The notes: generated by a model from the sequence alone, not told the origin. A DNA stretch of 11,584 nt from a bacterium (GCA_021806125.1 JAJZYC010000034.1:1-11584); one strand, 5' to 3'. Counted from the stretch's first letter, positions 1 through 7,479 are shown. A program made the numbers and translations.

Positions 1-2096
1 AGTCTGGGAAAATAGACCCTGTTATAGGAAGGGATTCCGAAATCAGAAGGCTTATGGAAGTCTTATCGAGGCGGACGAAGAATAATCCTGTTTTGATAGG
101 AGACCCTGGCGTCGGTAAAACCGCCATAGTAGAAGGATTGGCAAAAAGAGTCGCCGACGGCGACGTCCCTGAAATTTTAAAAAATAAAACGGTTCTTTCG
201 CTGGATCTGGGAGCTCTTATAGCCGGAGCAAAATACAGGGGAGAATTCGAGGACAGGCTTAAAGCCGTCGTAAAAGAAATAAAATCCTCGGAAGGAAAAA
301 TAATAATATTTATAGACGAGCTTCATAACCTGGTCGGCGCGGGAAAATCCGAAGGGGCTATGGACGCTTCTAATCTTTTAAAACCTGCTCTGGCAAGAGG
401 CGAATTGAGAGCAATAGGCGCGACAACTTTGGACGAATACAGGAAATATATAGAAAAAGACGCCGCCTTGGAGAGAAGGTTTCAGCCGGTATTCGTCGAT
501 GAGCCTTCCGTAGAGGATACTATTTCCATATTGAGAGGTCTTAAAGAACGCTACGAAGCTTACCACGGAATAAGGATAAAAGACTCCGCAATTATTGCTG
601 CGGCTACGCTTTCGCACAGGTATATTACGGACAGGTTCCTGCCCGATAAAGCGATAGACCTTATGGATGAAGCATCCGCAAAACTAAGGATAGAAATAGA
701 TTCTATGCCGACCGCCCTCGACGAGGTTCAGAGGAATATAATAAAAATCAAGATAGAGCAGGAGGCATTAAAGAAGGAAAAAGACGCGGAATCTAAGAAG
801 AGGCTTAAGGAGCTCGACGAAGAACTGGCAAATCTGGAAGAAGATTTCAACCAAAAGAAAGCTAAATGGCAGAACGAGAAAGAACACATACAAAAGATAG
901 GAGAAATTAAAAAAGATATAGATTCTTTGAGGTTTGAAGAGCAAAAATACGAAAGGGAAGGCAAATACGATAAGGTTGCCGAGATAAGATACGGAAAACT
1001 GAACGAATTAGAAAAAAAACTGGAAGACTTAAATAAATCCGTCTTGGAAATGCAGGAAAAGGGAAGTTTCTTAAAAGAAGAAGTCGATGCCGACGATATC
1101 TCAAAGGTCGTAGCAAAATGGACAGGAATTCCGGTCGCAAAACTTATGGAAGGGGAAAAAGAAAAACTTTTGCTGATAGAAGAACATCTGCATAACCGCG
1201 TAATATCACAAGACGAGGCGATAAACAGCGTCGCTAATACCGTAAGGCGTTCCAGAGCCGGATTATCGGATGTTAATAAACCTGTAGGGTCTTTTATGTT
1301 TCTCGGGCCTACCGGCGTTGGAAAGACTGAACTGGCAAAGGCTCTTGCGGAGTTTTTGTTCGACGACGAAAACAGCATAGTAAGAATAGATATGTCCGAA
1401 TATATGGAAAAACATACCGTATCGAGGCTCATCGGCGCTCCTCCGGGTTATGTCGGATACGAAGAAGGGGGGCAGCTTACCGAAGCGGTAAGAAGGCGTC
1501 CATACAGCGTAGTTTTATTCGATGAAGTCGAAAAAGCCCACCAGGACGTATTTAACGTTTTACTCCAGCTTCTCGACGACGGAAGATTAACCGACGGGCA
1601 GGGAAGGACGGTCGATTTTAAAAACACAATTGTCATTATGACATCGAATATAGGTTCCGATATAATACAGAGTTACAGTGGACACCATTACGAAGAGATG
1701 AAAAACAACGTTATGAATCTTTTAAAAAATCATTTCAGGCCTGAGTTTCTTAACAGGCTCGACGATATAATTATTTTCCATGCGCTTAATGAAGAAGACA
1801 TTATGAAAATAGTCAATATCCAGCTGGGCAAGTTAAAGAATACGCTTAAAGAAAAGGGAATAGACGCGGATTATACCGAGCCGCTGGTCAAATTCATAGC
1901 GATGGAGGGATATGACCCCGTTTACGGCGCCAGGCCGCTTAAAAGGGCAATAAAATCTTTCATACAGGATAGAATAGCGATTGATTTACTCTCGGGGGGC
2001 ATTGTTTCGGGAGATTCTATAGTTTTGGATTACAAAGAAGAGGCAGGCGGAGTAATTATAGAAAAGGCTGTAGTAGTGAACGCCCGCCCCGTTTAA
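1..2096 (+). CDS. clpB: ATP-dependent disaggregase ClpB (5'-truncated by window edge)
   Basis: ClpB is a cytoplasmic hexameric AAA+ chaperone that works with DnaK/DnaJ to extract polypeptides from aggregates. The reading frame is open from base 3 and starts inside the first AAA+ domain (GKIDPVIGRDSEIRR). The ATG at 54 is therefore an internal Met, not the start. About 697 codons are present; family length is ~860 aa, so the N-domain and start of NBD1 lie upstream. Visible in order: NBD1 Walker A GDPGVGKT (nt 99-122), Walker B IIIFIDE, the ALERRFQPV arginine-finger segment, a Lys/Glu-rich coiled-coil M domain (about nt 700-1090), and NBD2 with Walker A GPTGVGKT near nt 1305, Walker B VVLFDE and the GARPLKR sensor-2 motif. 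The M domain separates ClpB from ClpA and ClpC. No intrinsic terminator with a T-tract follows; a long inverted repeat lies 19 nt after the stop. Identification is very secure; nothing about the protein looks unusual. Confidence 0.97.
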   Translation, partial: SGKIDPVIGRDSEIRRLMEVLSRRTKNNPVLIGDPGVGKTAIVEGLAKRVADGDVPEILKNKTVLSLDLGALIAGAKYRGEFEDRLKAVVKEIKSSEGKIIIFIDELHNLVGAGKSEGAMDASNLLKPALARGELRAIGATTLDEYRKYIEKDAALERRFQPVFVDEPSVEDTISILRGLKERYEAYHGIRIKDSAIIAAATLSHRYITDRFLPDKAIDLMDEASAKLRIEIDSMPTALDEVQRNIIKIKIEQEALKKEKDAESKKRLKELDEELANLEEDFNQKKAKWQNEKEHIQKIGEIKKDIDSLRFEEQKYEREGKYDKVAEIRYGKLNELEKKLEDLNKSVLEMQEKGSFLKEEVDADDISKVVAKWTGIPVAKLMEGEKEKLLLIEEHLHNRVISQDEAINSVANTVRRSRAGLSDVNKPVGSFMFLGPTGVGKTELAKALAEFLFDDENSIVRIDMSEYMEKHTVSRLIGAPPGYVGYEEGGQLTEAVRRRPYSVVLFDEVEKAHQDVFNVLLQLLDDGRLTDGQGRTVDFKNTIVIMTSNIGSDIIQSYSGHHYEEMKNNVMNLLKNHFRPEFLNRLDDIIIFHALNEEDIMKIVNIQLGKLKNTLKEKGIDADYTEPLVKFIAMEGYDPVYGARPLKRAIKSFIQDRIAIDLLSGGIVSGDSIVLDYKEEAGGVIIEKAVVVNARPV
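1630..1644. repeat. Intragenic copy of the TGTCAT-N-ATGACA palindrome
   Basis: TTGTCATTATGACAT inside clpB, encoding the conserved I-V-I-M-T segment of NBD2. It is identical over 15 bases to the reverse complement of the second palindrome downstream of clpB (2142-2156), and over 14 bases to the first (2120-2133). It may be chance imposed by a conserved protein segment or a third binding site; the sequence alone cannot decide. Confidence 0.4.
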
Positions 2097-2114
2097 CGTC
2101 ATTTTCTGCAAGAG

Positions 2115-2161
2115 ATTCTTTGTCATTATGACAATAAGCTCATGTCATAATGACAAAGAAT
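2115..2161. promoter_or_regulatory. Tandem palindromes forming a 19-bp perfect inverted repeat (likely activator site upstream of htrA)
   Basis: The arms 2115-2133 and 2143-2161 are perfect reverse complements around a 9-nt spacer. Each arm also contains a palindrome of its own: TGTCAT-T-ATGACA (2121-2133) and TGTCAT-A-ATGACA (2143-2155). Their centres are 22 bp apart, about two helical turns. Paired dyads on one helix face are typical of upstream activator sites for sigma-54 enhancer-binding proteins, and a -24/-12 promoter begins 91 bp after the repeat ends. The centres lie about 150 and 130 bp upstream of the inferred start site. An RNA hairpin or clpB terminator is possible, but the stem is AT-rich and no T-tract follows on either strand. 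The binding protein cannot be named. Confidence 0.6.
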
Positions 2162-2251
2162 AATAAAATATTTGAGAATAAAATCTTATAAAATATTAAA
2201 TATTGTCGTATAACGCTTGAAAAATATTATATTCTGAAAATTTATATTTTT

Positions 2252-2268
2252 TTGGCATTGTTCTTGCA
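2252..2268 (+). promoter_or_regulatory. Sigma-54 (RpoN) -24/-12 promoter of htrA
   Basis: TTGGCAT-N5-TTGCA matches the RpoN consensus TGGCAC-N5-TTGCA in all positions but one. It has the obligatory GG (2254-2255) and GC (2266-2267) exactly 10 bases apart. Transcription should start near 2279, leaving a leader of about 38 nt before the htrA ATG at 2317. The flanks are very AT-rich (2161-2250), as is common where DNA bends to bring an activator to the polymerase. No clear IHF site was recognised. Confidence 0.72.
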
Positions 2269-2316
2269 TATATAAAAATTGTAATTAAATAATCGAAAAA
2301 TAGGAGTTTGCGTATT

Positions 2317-3801
2317 ATGGGTTTAAAATCCGATTCAAAAATTATTGGCGCCGGAGTCGCAGTGCTTATAGGAATAATAGCCGGGGTAATAATTACGGCT
2401 AACCTGCATTTGTTTAAAAAATCTATGGCTGACGGAAGCGCTCCCGTAATATATACTACAAAAGATTCCGCTATGCCCGCGCAGAACGGTCCTAGCAATT
2501 TTATAGCCTTGATAAAGCAGGACAAGCCTTTTGTAGTCAATATCAGGACGACCCAGAAAGTAAAAGGCGGACCGTTCCAAATGTATCAGAGCCCTTTCGG
2601 CAACCAGCCGAATCCTTTCGGCAACTTTTTCAAAAATTTTTTTAATAACGTTCCGCAGAGCAGTTACACCGAAGAAAGCTTGGGTTCCGGCGTAATTATA
2701 AGTAAAAACGGATATATAATTACCAATAACCATGTTATAAAAGGCGCGACAAAAATATACGTAAAACTTTCCAACGGAAAGACTTTCAAGGCTTCGGTCA
2801 TAGGCAAAGACCCTCAGGTTGACCTAGCTCTTCTGAAGATAAACGACGGCAATAATCTTCCGGCGGCTGTTCTAGGCGATTCCAGCAAGTCGCAGATAGG
2901 AGAATGGGTTCTGACGATAGGCAATCCTTTCGGATTAGGCTGGACGGTTACCAACGGCATAATAAGCGCTAAAGGCAGAGCCATAGGCGGTCCCTACGAA
3001 GATTTTATACAGACGAATGCGGCGATCAATCCCGGAAACAGCGGAGGACCCCTAATCAACATGAAAGGGCAGGTTATAGGCATAAATACCGCTATCATAA
3101 AAGGAGCCCAGGGGATAGGATTTTCTATACCGGTAAACGTGGTAAAAGAGGTCCTTCCGGAGCTTGAAACAGGCAAAATTACTAGAGGATGGCTCGGAAT
3201 CGAAATTCAAAAAATATCGCCCGCCCTTAAAAAAGCGTTTAATCTCGAAACTTCACGCGGAGCATTAGTATCTTCGGTTCTTCCCGGCGGTCCTGCAGCA
3301 AAAGCCGGTTTAAGAAGCGGCGACGTAATAATTAAATTTAACGGAAAAGAAGTAAGGGAGATGTCCCAGCTTCCGTGGCTCGTCGGAAACACTAAACCCG
3401 GAACAACCGTTCCTATGGAAATTATCAGGCACGGTAAAAAAGAAATACTTAATATAACCGTCGGAAACTGGAAAAGCCCTAAAAATTCTTTTAACGAAAA
3501 AACCCAGAAAGTTTCGGCCAAGAAGCTTGGTATTATCGTAGTGCCGCTTACTCCTCAAAATATGCAGAGCTACGGAATACAAAACGTCCGCCACGGAGTT
3601 ATAGTATCGAAAGTTATACCGGGCGGTGCGGGACAAAGAATGGGTATAATGCCCGGTGACGTTATAGAGTCGATAAACCATCGGACGGTTAACAGTATAG
3701 GCGAGTATTTAAAAGATATCAGAACAGCCGAGAAATCTAAACAGTTTCTTTTCTACATAAGAAGGGGAAATATGAAGCTGTATCTGGCATACACGGAGTA
3801 A
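2317..3801 (+). CDS. htrA: HtrA/Do-type periplasmic serine endoprotease with two PDZ domains
   Basis: This is an envelope protease/chaperone that degrades misfolded exported proteins. I chose ATG 2317 (494 aa) because AGGAG at 2302-2306 lies 10 nt before it. A TTG at 2308 (497 aa) is in frame but leaves only 1 nt after the AGGAG. Residues ~8-33 form one hydrophobic segment, a signal peptide or anchor; no clear cleavage site is seen. A Phe/Gly/Asn-rich loop (~85-110) follows, as in DegP/DegQ relatives. The trypsin-like domain has the full triad: His139 (TNNHV), Asp169 (VDLALL) and Ser242 in GNSGGP. PDZ1 (~287-385) begins RGWLGIEIQ and contains GLRSGDVI. PDZ2 (~405-494) contains MPGDVIESIN. Length matches DegP/DegQ/MucD proteins (~450-500 aa). 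It follows clpB but appears to have its own sigma-54 promoter, suggesting induction by an envelope-stress signal. Family assignment is secure; naming it DegP, DegQ or MucD is not. Confidence 0.95.
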   Translation: MGLKSDSKIIGAGVAVLIGIIAGVIITANLHLFKKSMADGSAPVIYTTKDSAMPAQNGPSNFIALIKQDKPFVVNIRTTQKVKGGPFQMYQSPFGNQPNPFGNFFKNFFNNVPQSSYTEESLGSGVIISKNGYIITNNHVIKGATKIYVKLSNGKTFKASVIGKDPQVDLALLKINDGNNLPAAVLGDSSKSQIGEWVLTIGNPFGLGWTVTNGIISAKGRAIGGPYEDFIQTNAAINPGNSGGPLINMKGQVIGINTAIIKGAQGIGFSIPVNVVKEVLPELETGKITRGWLGIEIQKISPALKKAFNLETSRGALVSSVLPGGPAAKAGLRSGDVIIKFNGKEVREMSQLPWLVGNTKPGTTVPMEIIRHGKKEILNITVGNWKSPKNSFNEKTQKVSAKKLGIIVVPLTPQNMQSYGIQNVRHGVIVSKVIPGGAGQRMGIMPGDVIESINHRTVNSIGEYLKDIRTAEKSKQFLFYIRRGNMKLYLAYTE

Positions 3802-3839
3802 TAAGAAATAAAAAATATATAAATAAATATAATAAAGTT

Positions 3840-3925
3840 TTCTCAAAACCAAGACAAACTGTAAGCTTTCCATCACTCCTCCTAAAGGTGGCCCGGTTCC
3901 GTAAAAAGAGCCGGGCTATTTATTT
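3840..3925 (+). ncRNA. Possible small RNA or structured 3' end with a CUCCUCCU loop
   Basis: After the AT-rich tail of htrA comes a distinctly more GC-rich island. CCATC (3880-3884) can pair with GGTGG (3887 onwards region, bases 3887-3891), exposing a pyrimidine-rich segment centred on ACTCCTCCT. This segment is complementary to Shine-Dalgarno sequences, and a GC-rich terminator hairpin follows at once. TATAAT at 3828-3833 could start a transcript near 3840, though no good -35 is visible. The arrangement resembles small RNAs with C-rich loops that block ribosome binding sites. It could equally be just the processed 3' end of the htrA mRNA. I did not recognise it as a known riboswitch class. 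The 5' end is a guess. Confidence 0.25.
3891..3925 (+). terminator. Probable intrinsic terminator after htrA
   Basis: GCCCGGTTC (3891-3899) pairs with GAGCCGGGC (3908-3916) as a 9-bp stem with one G-T wobble and an 8-nt loop. The tail TATTTATTT is T-rich but not a pure T run. This is the strongest GC-rich hairpin in the window. It lies 90 nt past the htrA stop and 59 nt before selB, and so separates the two transcripts. Confidence 0.6.
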
Positions 3926-3968
3926 CTCCAAAATTCCTATTTAGATAGCTTTTTTTTTAAAAAAAATT

Positions 3969-3977
3969 TGATAAAAT
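3969..3977 (+). promoter_or_regulatory. Extended -10 promoter directly before selB
   Basis: TGATAAAAT fits an extended -10 element (TG-N-TAAAAT) and is preceded by a T9A8 tract (3950-3966). The start site expected 6-7 nt past the hexamer falls on or next to the selB ATG at 3984. The 20 nt before that ATG have no Shine-Dalgarno-like purine run, consistent with a leaderless mRNA. A similar block (TTTTGATATAAT) occurs before ubiD. Confidence 0.4.
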
Positions 3978-3983
3978 TAATAA

Positions 3984-5936
3984 ATGGATACTTTTATATT
4001 GGGAACGGCCGGACATATAGACCATGGAAAATCTTCCTTGATTAAAGCCCTGACCGGCATAGAAACGGACAGGCTCGAAGAAGAAAAAAGGCGCGGAATC
4101 AGCATAGTTCTTGGTTACGCAAATATGCTTTTCCCCTCAGGTATTTCGGTGGGGATAGTGGACGTTCCAGGTCATGCAAAATTCATAAAAACTATGGTTT
4201 CCGGTTCTTCCGGAATGGACGGCGTTTTGCTGGTAGTTGCGGCAGACGACGGCGTAATGGCTCAGACCAAAGAGCATCTCCTCATCTTAAAACTGCTCGG
4301 AGTAGGTTTAATTATACCTGTAATTACAAAAATAGATACTGCCGACGCTGAAATTATTTTAAAGAGGGAATCTGAAGTAAGGGACTTTTTAAAGTTATAC
4401 GGCTATGATAAGTCCGCAGAAAATATATTTAAAATTTCGGTTAAATCCGGCGAAGGCATAGCCGTATTAAAAAAAGAAATAGAAAGAGCGGTAAAAGAAT
4501 ACTCTTTAGAGTCTAATTTAAAACCGATTCCTACGAAAGTTTTTCTGCCTATAGACAGAATAATTTCATCAAAGGGTTTCGGAACTATTTTAGCGGGAAC
4601 TTTGAAATACGGAAGCTTTTCCGCAGGCGATGAAGTTCAGCTCATGCCTTCCGGTCTGACAGCGAGAATAAAAAGCATAGAATCACACAATAATCCGGTA
4701 GAAACTGCGCACAAATCCATGAGAATATCCGTTAATGTTCCGTCTATAAAAAAGGAAAGCGTTAAATTAGGCGACGTAATATCGTCAAAAGACGGGCTGA
4801 CGGTGTCAAATTCTATTTTTGCAAAAGTTTTTTACGATTTTGAAAATAAAAAAGATATGAAAAGCCATATTTTATTGTCATTTATGACCGGTGGGACGTC
4901 CGTCAATTCCAAGATAATAATTTTTAATGCCGATAAAAGAATTAAGCCCGGCGAATATTCATATGCGTTGTTTAAATTAAACAATAAAATATCGACTATA
5001 GCTAGAGAAAAATTTATCATAAGAGATATAGGCGCAGGCAGGACTGTCGGCGGCGGCATTATAATAGACCCTCTACCCGATTACGCATATGAAGAATCAA
5101 AACAGGTATTTTACGAAGCAATGGTTTCAGACGACATTAAAAAAGCCGTTTACGGCTTTATAACTGTAAGCGGAGGAAGTGCAGCAGAAATAATTTATAA
5201 AAAAATGAATATTAATTATACCGATTTTACGGCCGTTATAAAAGAACTAAAAAAAGACGGCAGGATAATAACTGACGATAAATATAAATTTATTTTTTTA
5301 AAAGAAGATTTCGACGCGGGAAAGTTTTTGCTTTTAAAAATAATAAACGAAAATTCAAAAGACGAAAGTTTCGATTTTAAAAAAGGGTTAAATAAGCAGA
5401 AATTATATGTTATTTTTGAGCAAAATTTTAATAAACCTTATGCGGGAGGGCTTTTCGATATAATCATAGACGATTTACTGTTTAAAAAAGAAATAACATA
5501 CTATGAAGGGAATATACTTCCAAAAGGTTCGGAGCGAAGAATTTCCGAAGCGGTTATGCCTTCCGAATATATAAATATCGCCGAAAAAATAGAACATTTA
5601 TTGAAATCCAACGGCAACAGTGTTCCGGATTTCACGGAATTAGAGACTAAAATAAAAGCGAATAAAAAGATATTGAATTATATAACCGCTCTTATGGTTA
5701 AGCAGGGAAAGCTCGTCAAAGTCAAGAACGATATCTATTACCTGAAAGCGCAGATCGACGTAATCAAATCTGAATTAGACGGCTTTTTTGAAAAAGAAGA
5801 AAGGCTCGAACCTAAAGACATGAAAGAAATTGCATGCGTATCGAGAAAATATGCTATACCGCTCCTGGAATATTTCGACAATACCGGATATACGCTTAAA
5901 AAAGAAGGTTATAGGATAAAAAAAGCCGAAATATGA
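3984..5936 (+). CDS. selB: Selenocysteine-specific translation elongation factor SelB
   Basis: SelB is a cytoplasmic GTPase that brings Sec-tRNA(Sec) to ribosomes at UGA codons marked by a SECIS hairpin. The 650 aa fit the family (about 610-640 aa). The GTPase domain shows G1 GHIDHGKS (residues 10-17), G2 RRGIS (36-40), G3 DVPGH (60-64) and G4 TKID (115-118). The opening FILGTAGHIDHGKSSL is typical of SelB rather than EF-Tu, which has NKCD at G4. EF-Tu-like domain II lies at about 180-265 and domain III at about 272-370. The long C-terminal part (~375-650) corresponds to the winged-helix repeats that bind SECIS RNA and is poorly conserved, as expected. The start is set by the G1 position; it lacks a Shine-Dalgarno sequence. 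No selA, selC, selD or selenoprotein gene is seen here. Its presence implies the organism makes selenoproteins, such as formate dehydrogenases or hydrogenases, elsewhere. Confidence 0.95.
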   Translation: MDTFILGTAGHIDHGKSSLIKALTGIETDRLEEEKRRGISIVLGYANMLFPSGISVGIVDVPGHAKFIKTMVSGSSGMDGVLLVVAADDGVMAQTKEHLLILKLLGVGLIIPVITKIDTADAEIILKRESEVRDFLKLYGYDKSAENIFKISVKSGEGIAVLKKEIERAVKEYSLESNLKPIPTKVFLPIDRIISSKGFGTILAGTLKYGSFSAGDEVQLMPSGLTARIKSIESHNNPVETAHKSMRISVNVPSIKKESVKLGDVISSKDGLTVSNSIFAKVFYDFENKKDMKSHILLSFMTGGTSVNSKIIIFNADKRIKPGEYSYALFKLNNKISTIAREKFIIRDIGAGRTVGGGIIIDPLPDYAYEESKQVFYEAMVSDDIKKAVYGFITVSGGSAAEIIYKKMNINYTDFTAVIKELKKDGRIITDDKYKFIFLKEDFDAGKFLLLKIINENSKDESFDFKKGLNKQKLYVIFEQNFNKPYAGGLFDIIIDDLLFKKEITYYEGNILPKGSERRISEAVMPSEYINIAEKIEHLLKSNGNSVPDFTELETKIKANKKILNYITALMVKQGKLVKVKNDIYYLKAQIDVIKSELDGFFEKEERLEPKDMKEIACVSRKYAIPLLEYFDNTGYTLKKEGYRIKKAEI

Positions 5937-5966
5937 AGCCTTTTTCTTTTATTTTTTTATAAATTT

Positions 5967-5975
5967 TGATATAAT
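5967..5975 (+). promoter_or_regulatory. Extended -10 promoter for the menaquinone operon
   Basis: TGATATAAT is a perfect TATAAT with an upstream TG, 50 nt before the ubiD ATG. A start near 5982 would give a leader of about 43 nt. A second TATAAT lies at 5985-5990. No good -35 is visible, and the whole stretch 5941-6024 is very AT-rich, so chance matches are likely. Confidence 0.4.
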
Positions 5976-6024
5976 AATAGGGTCTATAATTTAATATTAT
6001 ATTTATATTATATAAAAAATAAAC

Positions 6025-7473
6025 ATGCCTTATAAAGACCTGCACGAATTTATCCGGATATTAGAAAAGAATAACGATTTGCACAGAGTAGACGCTCCGG
6101 TAGACAGAAATTTGGAAATAGCGGAAATTGCCGACAGGATGGTAAAAAAAGAGGGCCCTGCACTTTTATTCGAAAACGTAAAAGGTTATAATTTTCCTGT
6201 TTTAATAAATATGTTCGGCTCAAATAAGCGTATATTGAAGGCTTTCGAGGTCGATAGCCTCGACGACGTCGGAAAAAGAATTTCCGAAATAATAGACCCT
6301 GAAATACCGACTAATTTCTTCGAAAAAATAAAATCCCTTTCAAAACTAAAAAAACTTGCCGATTATATGCCGAAAACGGCGAAGAACGGTAAATGCAAAG
6401 AAGTTATTATAGACAAGCCGCCCCTGCTGGATATTCTCCCGGTTCTAAAGACATGGCCGGAAGACGGCGGACCTTTCATTACCCTTCCGCTTGTTTTCAC
6501 GAAGGATCCGGAAACCGGCTCTACCAACGTCGGAATGTATAGAATGCAGGTTTACGACGATACTTCCTGCGGCATGCACTGGCACATTCATAAAGACGGC
6601 GCAAGACATTTCAGGAAATATAAAGAAGCCGGCAAAAAGATACCGGTTTCCGTAGTTATTGGCTCCGACCCGGCGGTAATTTATTCGGCTACCGCGCCGC
6701 TTCCCCCCGATATAGAAGAGATGATGTTTGCGGGGTTTTTAAGGGGAGACGCAGTCGAACTCGTGAAATCGGAAACTAACGATATATATGTTCCGGCAAA
6801 TGCCGAGTTCGTCCTTGAAGGATATATAGACCCTGCCGAAGATTTCAGGATCGAAGGACCTTTCGGCGACCATACCGGATATTATTCTCTCGAAGATTTT
6901 TATCCGGTGTTTCACGTAACGCTCATTTCGCACAGAAAAGATGCGATATATCCGGCTACCATAGTAGGCAAACCGCCTATGGAGGACTGTTACATAGGGA
7001 AGGCTACAGAAAGATTTTTCCTGCCTGCAATAAAAAAGATTTTCCCGGAAATTATCGATATGAATCTGCCTTTTGAAGGAATATTTCATGATTTGGCATT
7101 TATAAGTATTAAAAAAAGCTATCCCGGACATGCGAAAAAGATTATGCACGGAATATGGGGTCTCGGCCTTATGATGTTCACCAAAATAATAGTAATATTG
7201 GACGAGGACGTGAACGTCCAGGACAGGAGCGAAGTTATCTGGAGAATATGCAATAATATAGACCCGAAAAGAGACGTTTCGTTTGTCGAAGGACCTATCG
7301 ACGTCTTGGAGCATGCTTCGGATATTCCCAACTACGGCTCTAAAATGGGTATAGACGCCACAAAAAAATGGGCATCGGAAGGCTATAAAAGAAAATGGCC
7401 GGACGATATAATAATGTCTGACGACATAAAAAAACTCGTCGATGAAAGATGGAAGGAATACGGTTTAAGTTAA
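6025..7473 (+). CDS. ubiD: UbiD-family prenylated-FMN decarboxylase (MqnL-like, menaquinone pathway)
   Basis: UbiD enzymes decarboxylate aromatic acids using prenylated FMN. Here the likely substrate is the polyprenylated dihydroxynaphthoate of the futalosine pathway. The 482 aa match UbiD (~490). The start MPYKDLHEFIRILE is the usual UbiD beginning, although the ATG has no Shine-Dalgarno sequence in its AT-rich leader. Visible features: STNVGMYR (Asn168, Arg173), the catalytic stretch EGPFGDHTGYY (Glu277, Asp282), HAKKIMHGIWG and GSKMGIDATKKW. Arg173, Glu277 and an acid at 282 correspond to the catalytic Arg-Glu-Glu/Asp set; Asp in the last place is as in E. coli UbiD. The neighbours are UbiA-like (6 nt away), UbiX-like and MqnE genes, which argues for menaquinone rather than ubiquinone synthesis. 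A role in other aromatic acid decarboxylation is unlikely in this context but cannot be excluded from the fold alone. Confidence 0.93.
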   Translation: MPYKDLHEFIRILEKNNDLHRVDAPVDRNLEIAEIADRMVKKEGPALLFENVKGYNFPVLINMFGSNKRILKAFEVDSLDDVGKRISEIIDPEIPTNFFEKIKSLSKLKKLADYMPKTAKNGKCKEVIIDKPPLLDILPVLKTWPEDGGPFITLPLVFTKDPETGSTNVGMYRMQVYDDTSCGMHWHIHKDGARHFRKYKEAGKKIPVSVVIGSDPAVIYSATAPLPPDIEEMMFAGFLRGDAVELVKSETNDIYVPANAEFVLEGYIDPAEDFRIEGPFGDHTGYYSLEDFYPVFHVTLISHRKDAIYPATIVGKPPMEDCYIGKATERFFLPAIKKIFPEIIDMNLPFEGIFHDLAFISIKKSYPGHAKKIMHGIWGLGLMMFTKIIVILDEDVNVQDRSEVIWRICNNIDPKRDVSFVEGPIDVLEHASDIPNYGSKMGIDATKKWASEGYKRKWPDDIIMSDDIKKLVDERWKEYGLS

Positions 7474-7479
7474 ACTAAG

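Noticed and set aside
1331..1350. Second -24/-12-like match inside clpB (CTGGCAAAGGCTCTTGC)
   Set aside because: GG and GC are 11 bases apart instead of 10, and it lies in the conserved NBD2 Walker A region.
728..1432. 234-codon open frame on the minus strand inside clpB
   Set aside because: It is antisense to the Lys/Glu-rich coiled coil and NBD2 of clpB. Its Ser/Phe-rich, low-complexity translation is what reversed AAG/GAA codons give; no ribosome binding site or domain was seen.
2115..2161. Inverted repeat as a rho-independent terminator of clpB
   Set aside because: The stem is AT-rich and has no T-tract on either side, while its two internal palindromes and position suit a protein-binding site better.
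2115..2161. Pho box (direct TGTCATA repeats spaced 11 bp)
   Set aside because: TGTCATT and TGTCATA are 22 bp apart, but the intervening 11-bp position reads CAATAAG. The inverted symmetry is perfect and explains the sequence more simply.
3718..3889. Short minus-strand frame starting at an ATG preceded by AGGAGGAGTG (just left of the htrA terminator)
   Set aside because: The Shine-Dalgarno match is good, but the peptide (about 55 codons) is mostly antisense to AT-rich intergenic DNA and the htrA 3' end. The same bases are explained by the C-rich hairpin.
5915..5960. Terminator after selB (AAAAAG ... CTTTTT followed by a T-rich tract)
   Set aside because: Only six A-T-dominated pairs with a 14-nt loop; too weak to call.
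6853..6888. Asp282 in UbiD instead of the Glu of fungal Fdc1
   Set aside because: E. coli-type UbiD proteins carry the same GDHTGYY sequence, so this is normal for the family.
6739..7314. 191-codon open frame on the minus strand inside ubiD
   Set aside because: It is fully antisense to the conserved catalytic half of ubiD, with no recognisable domain.
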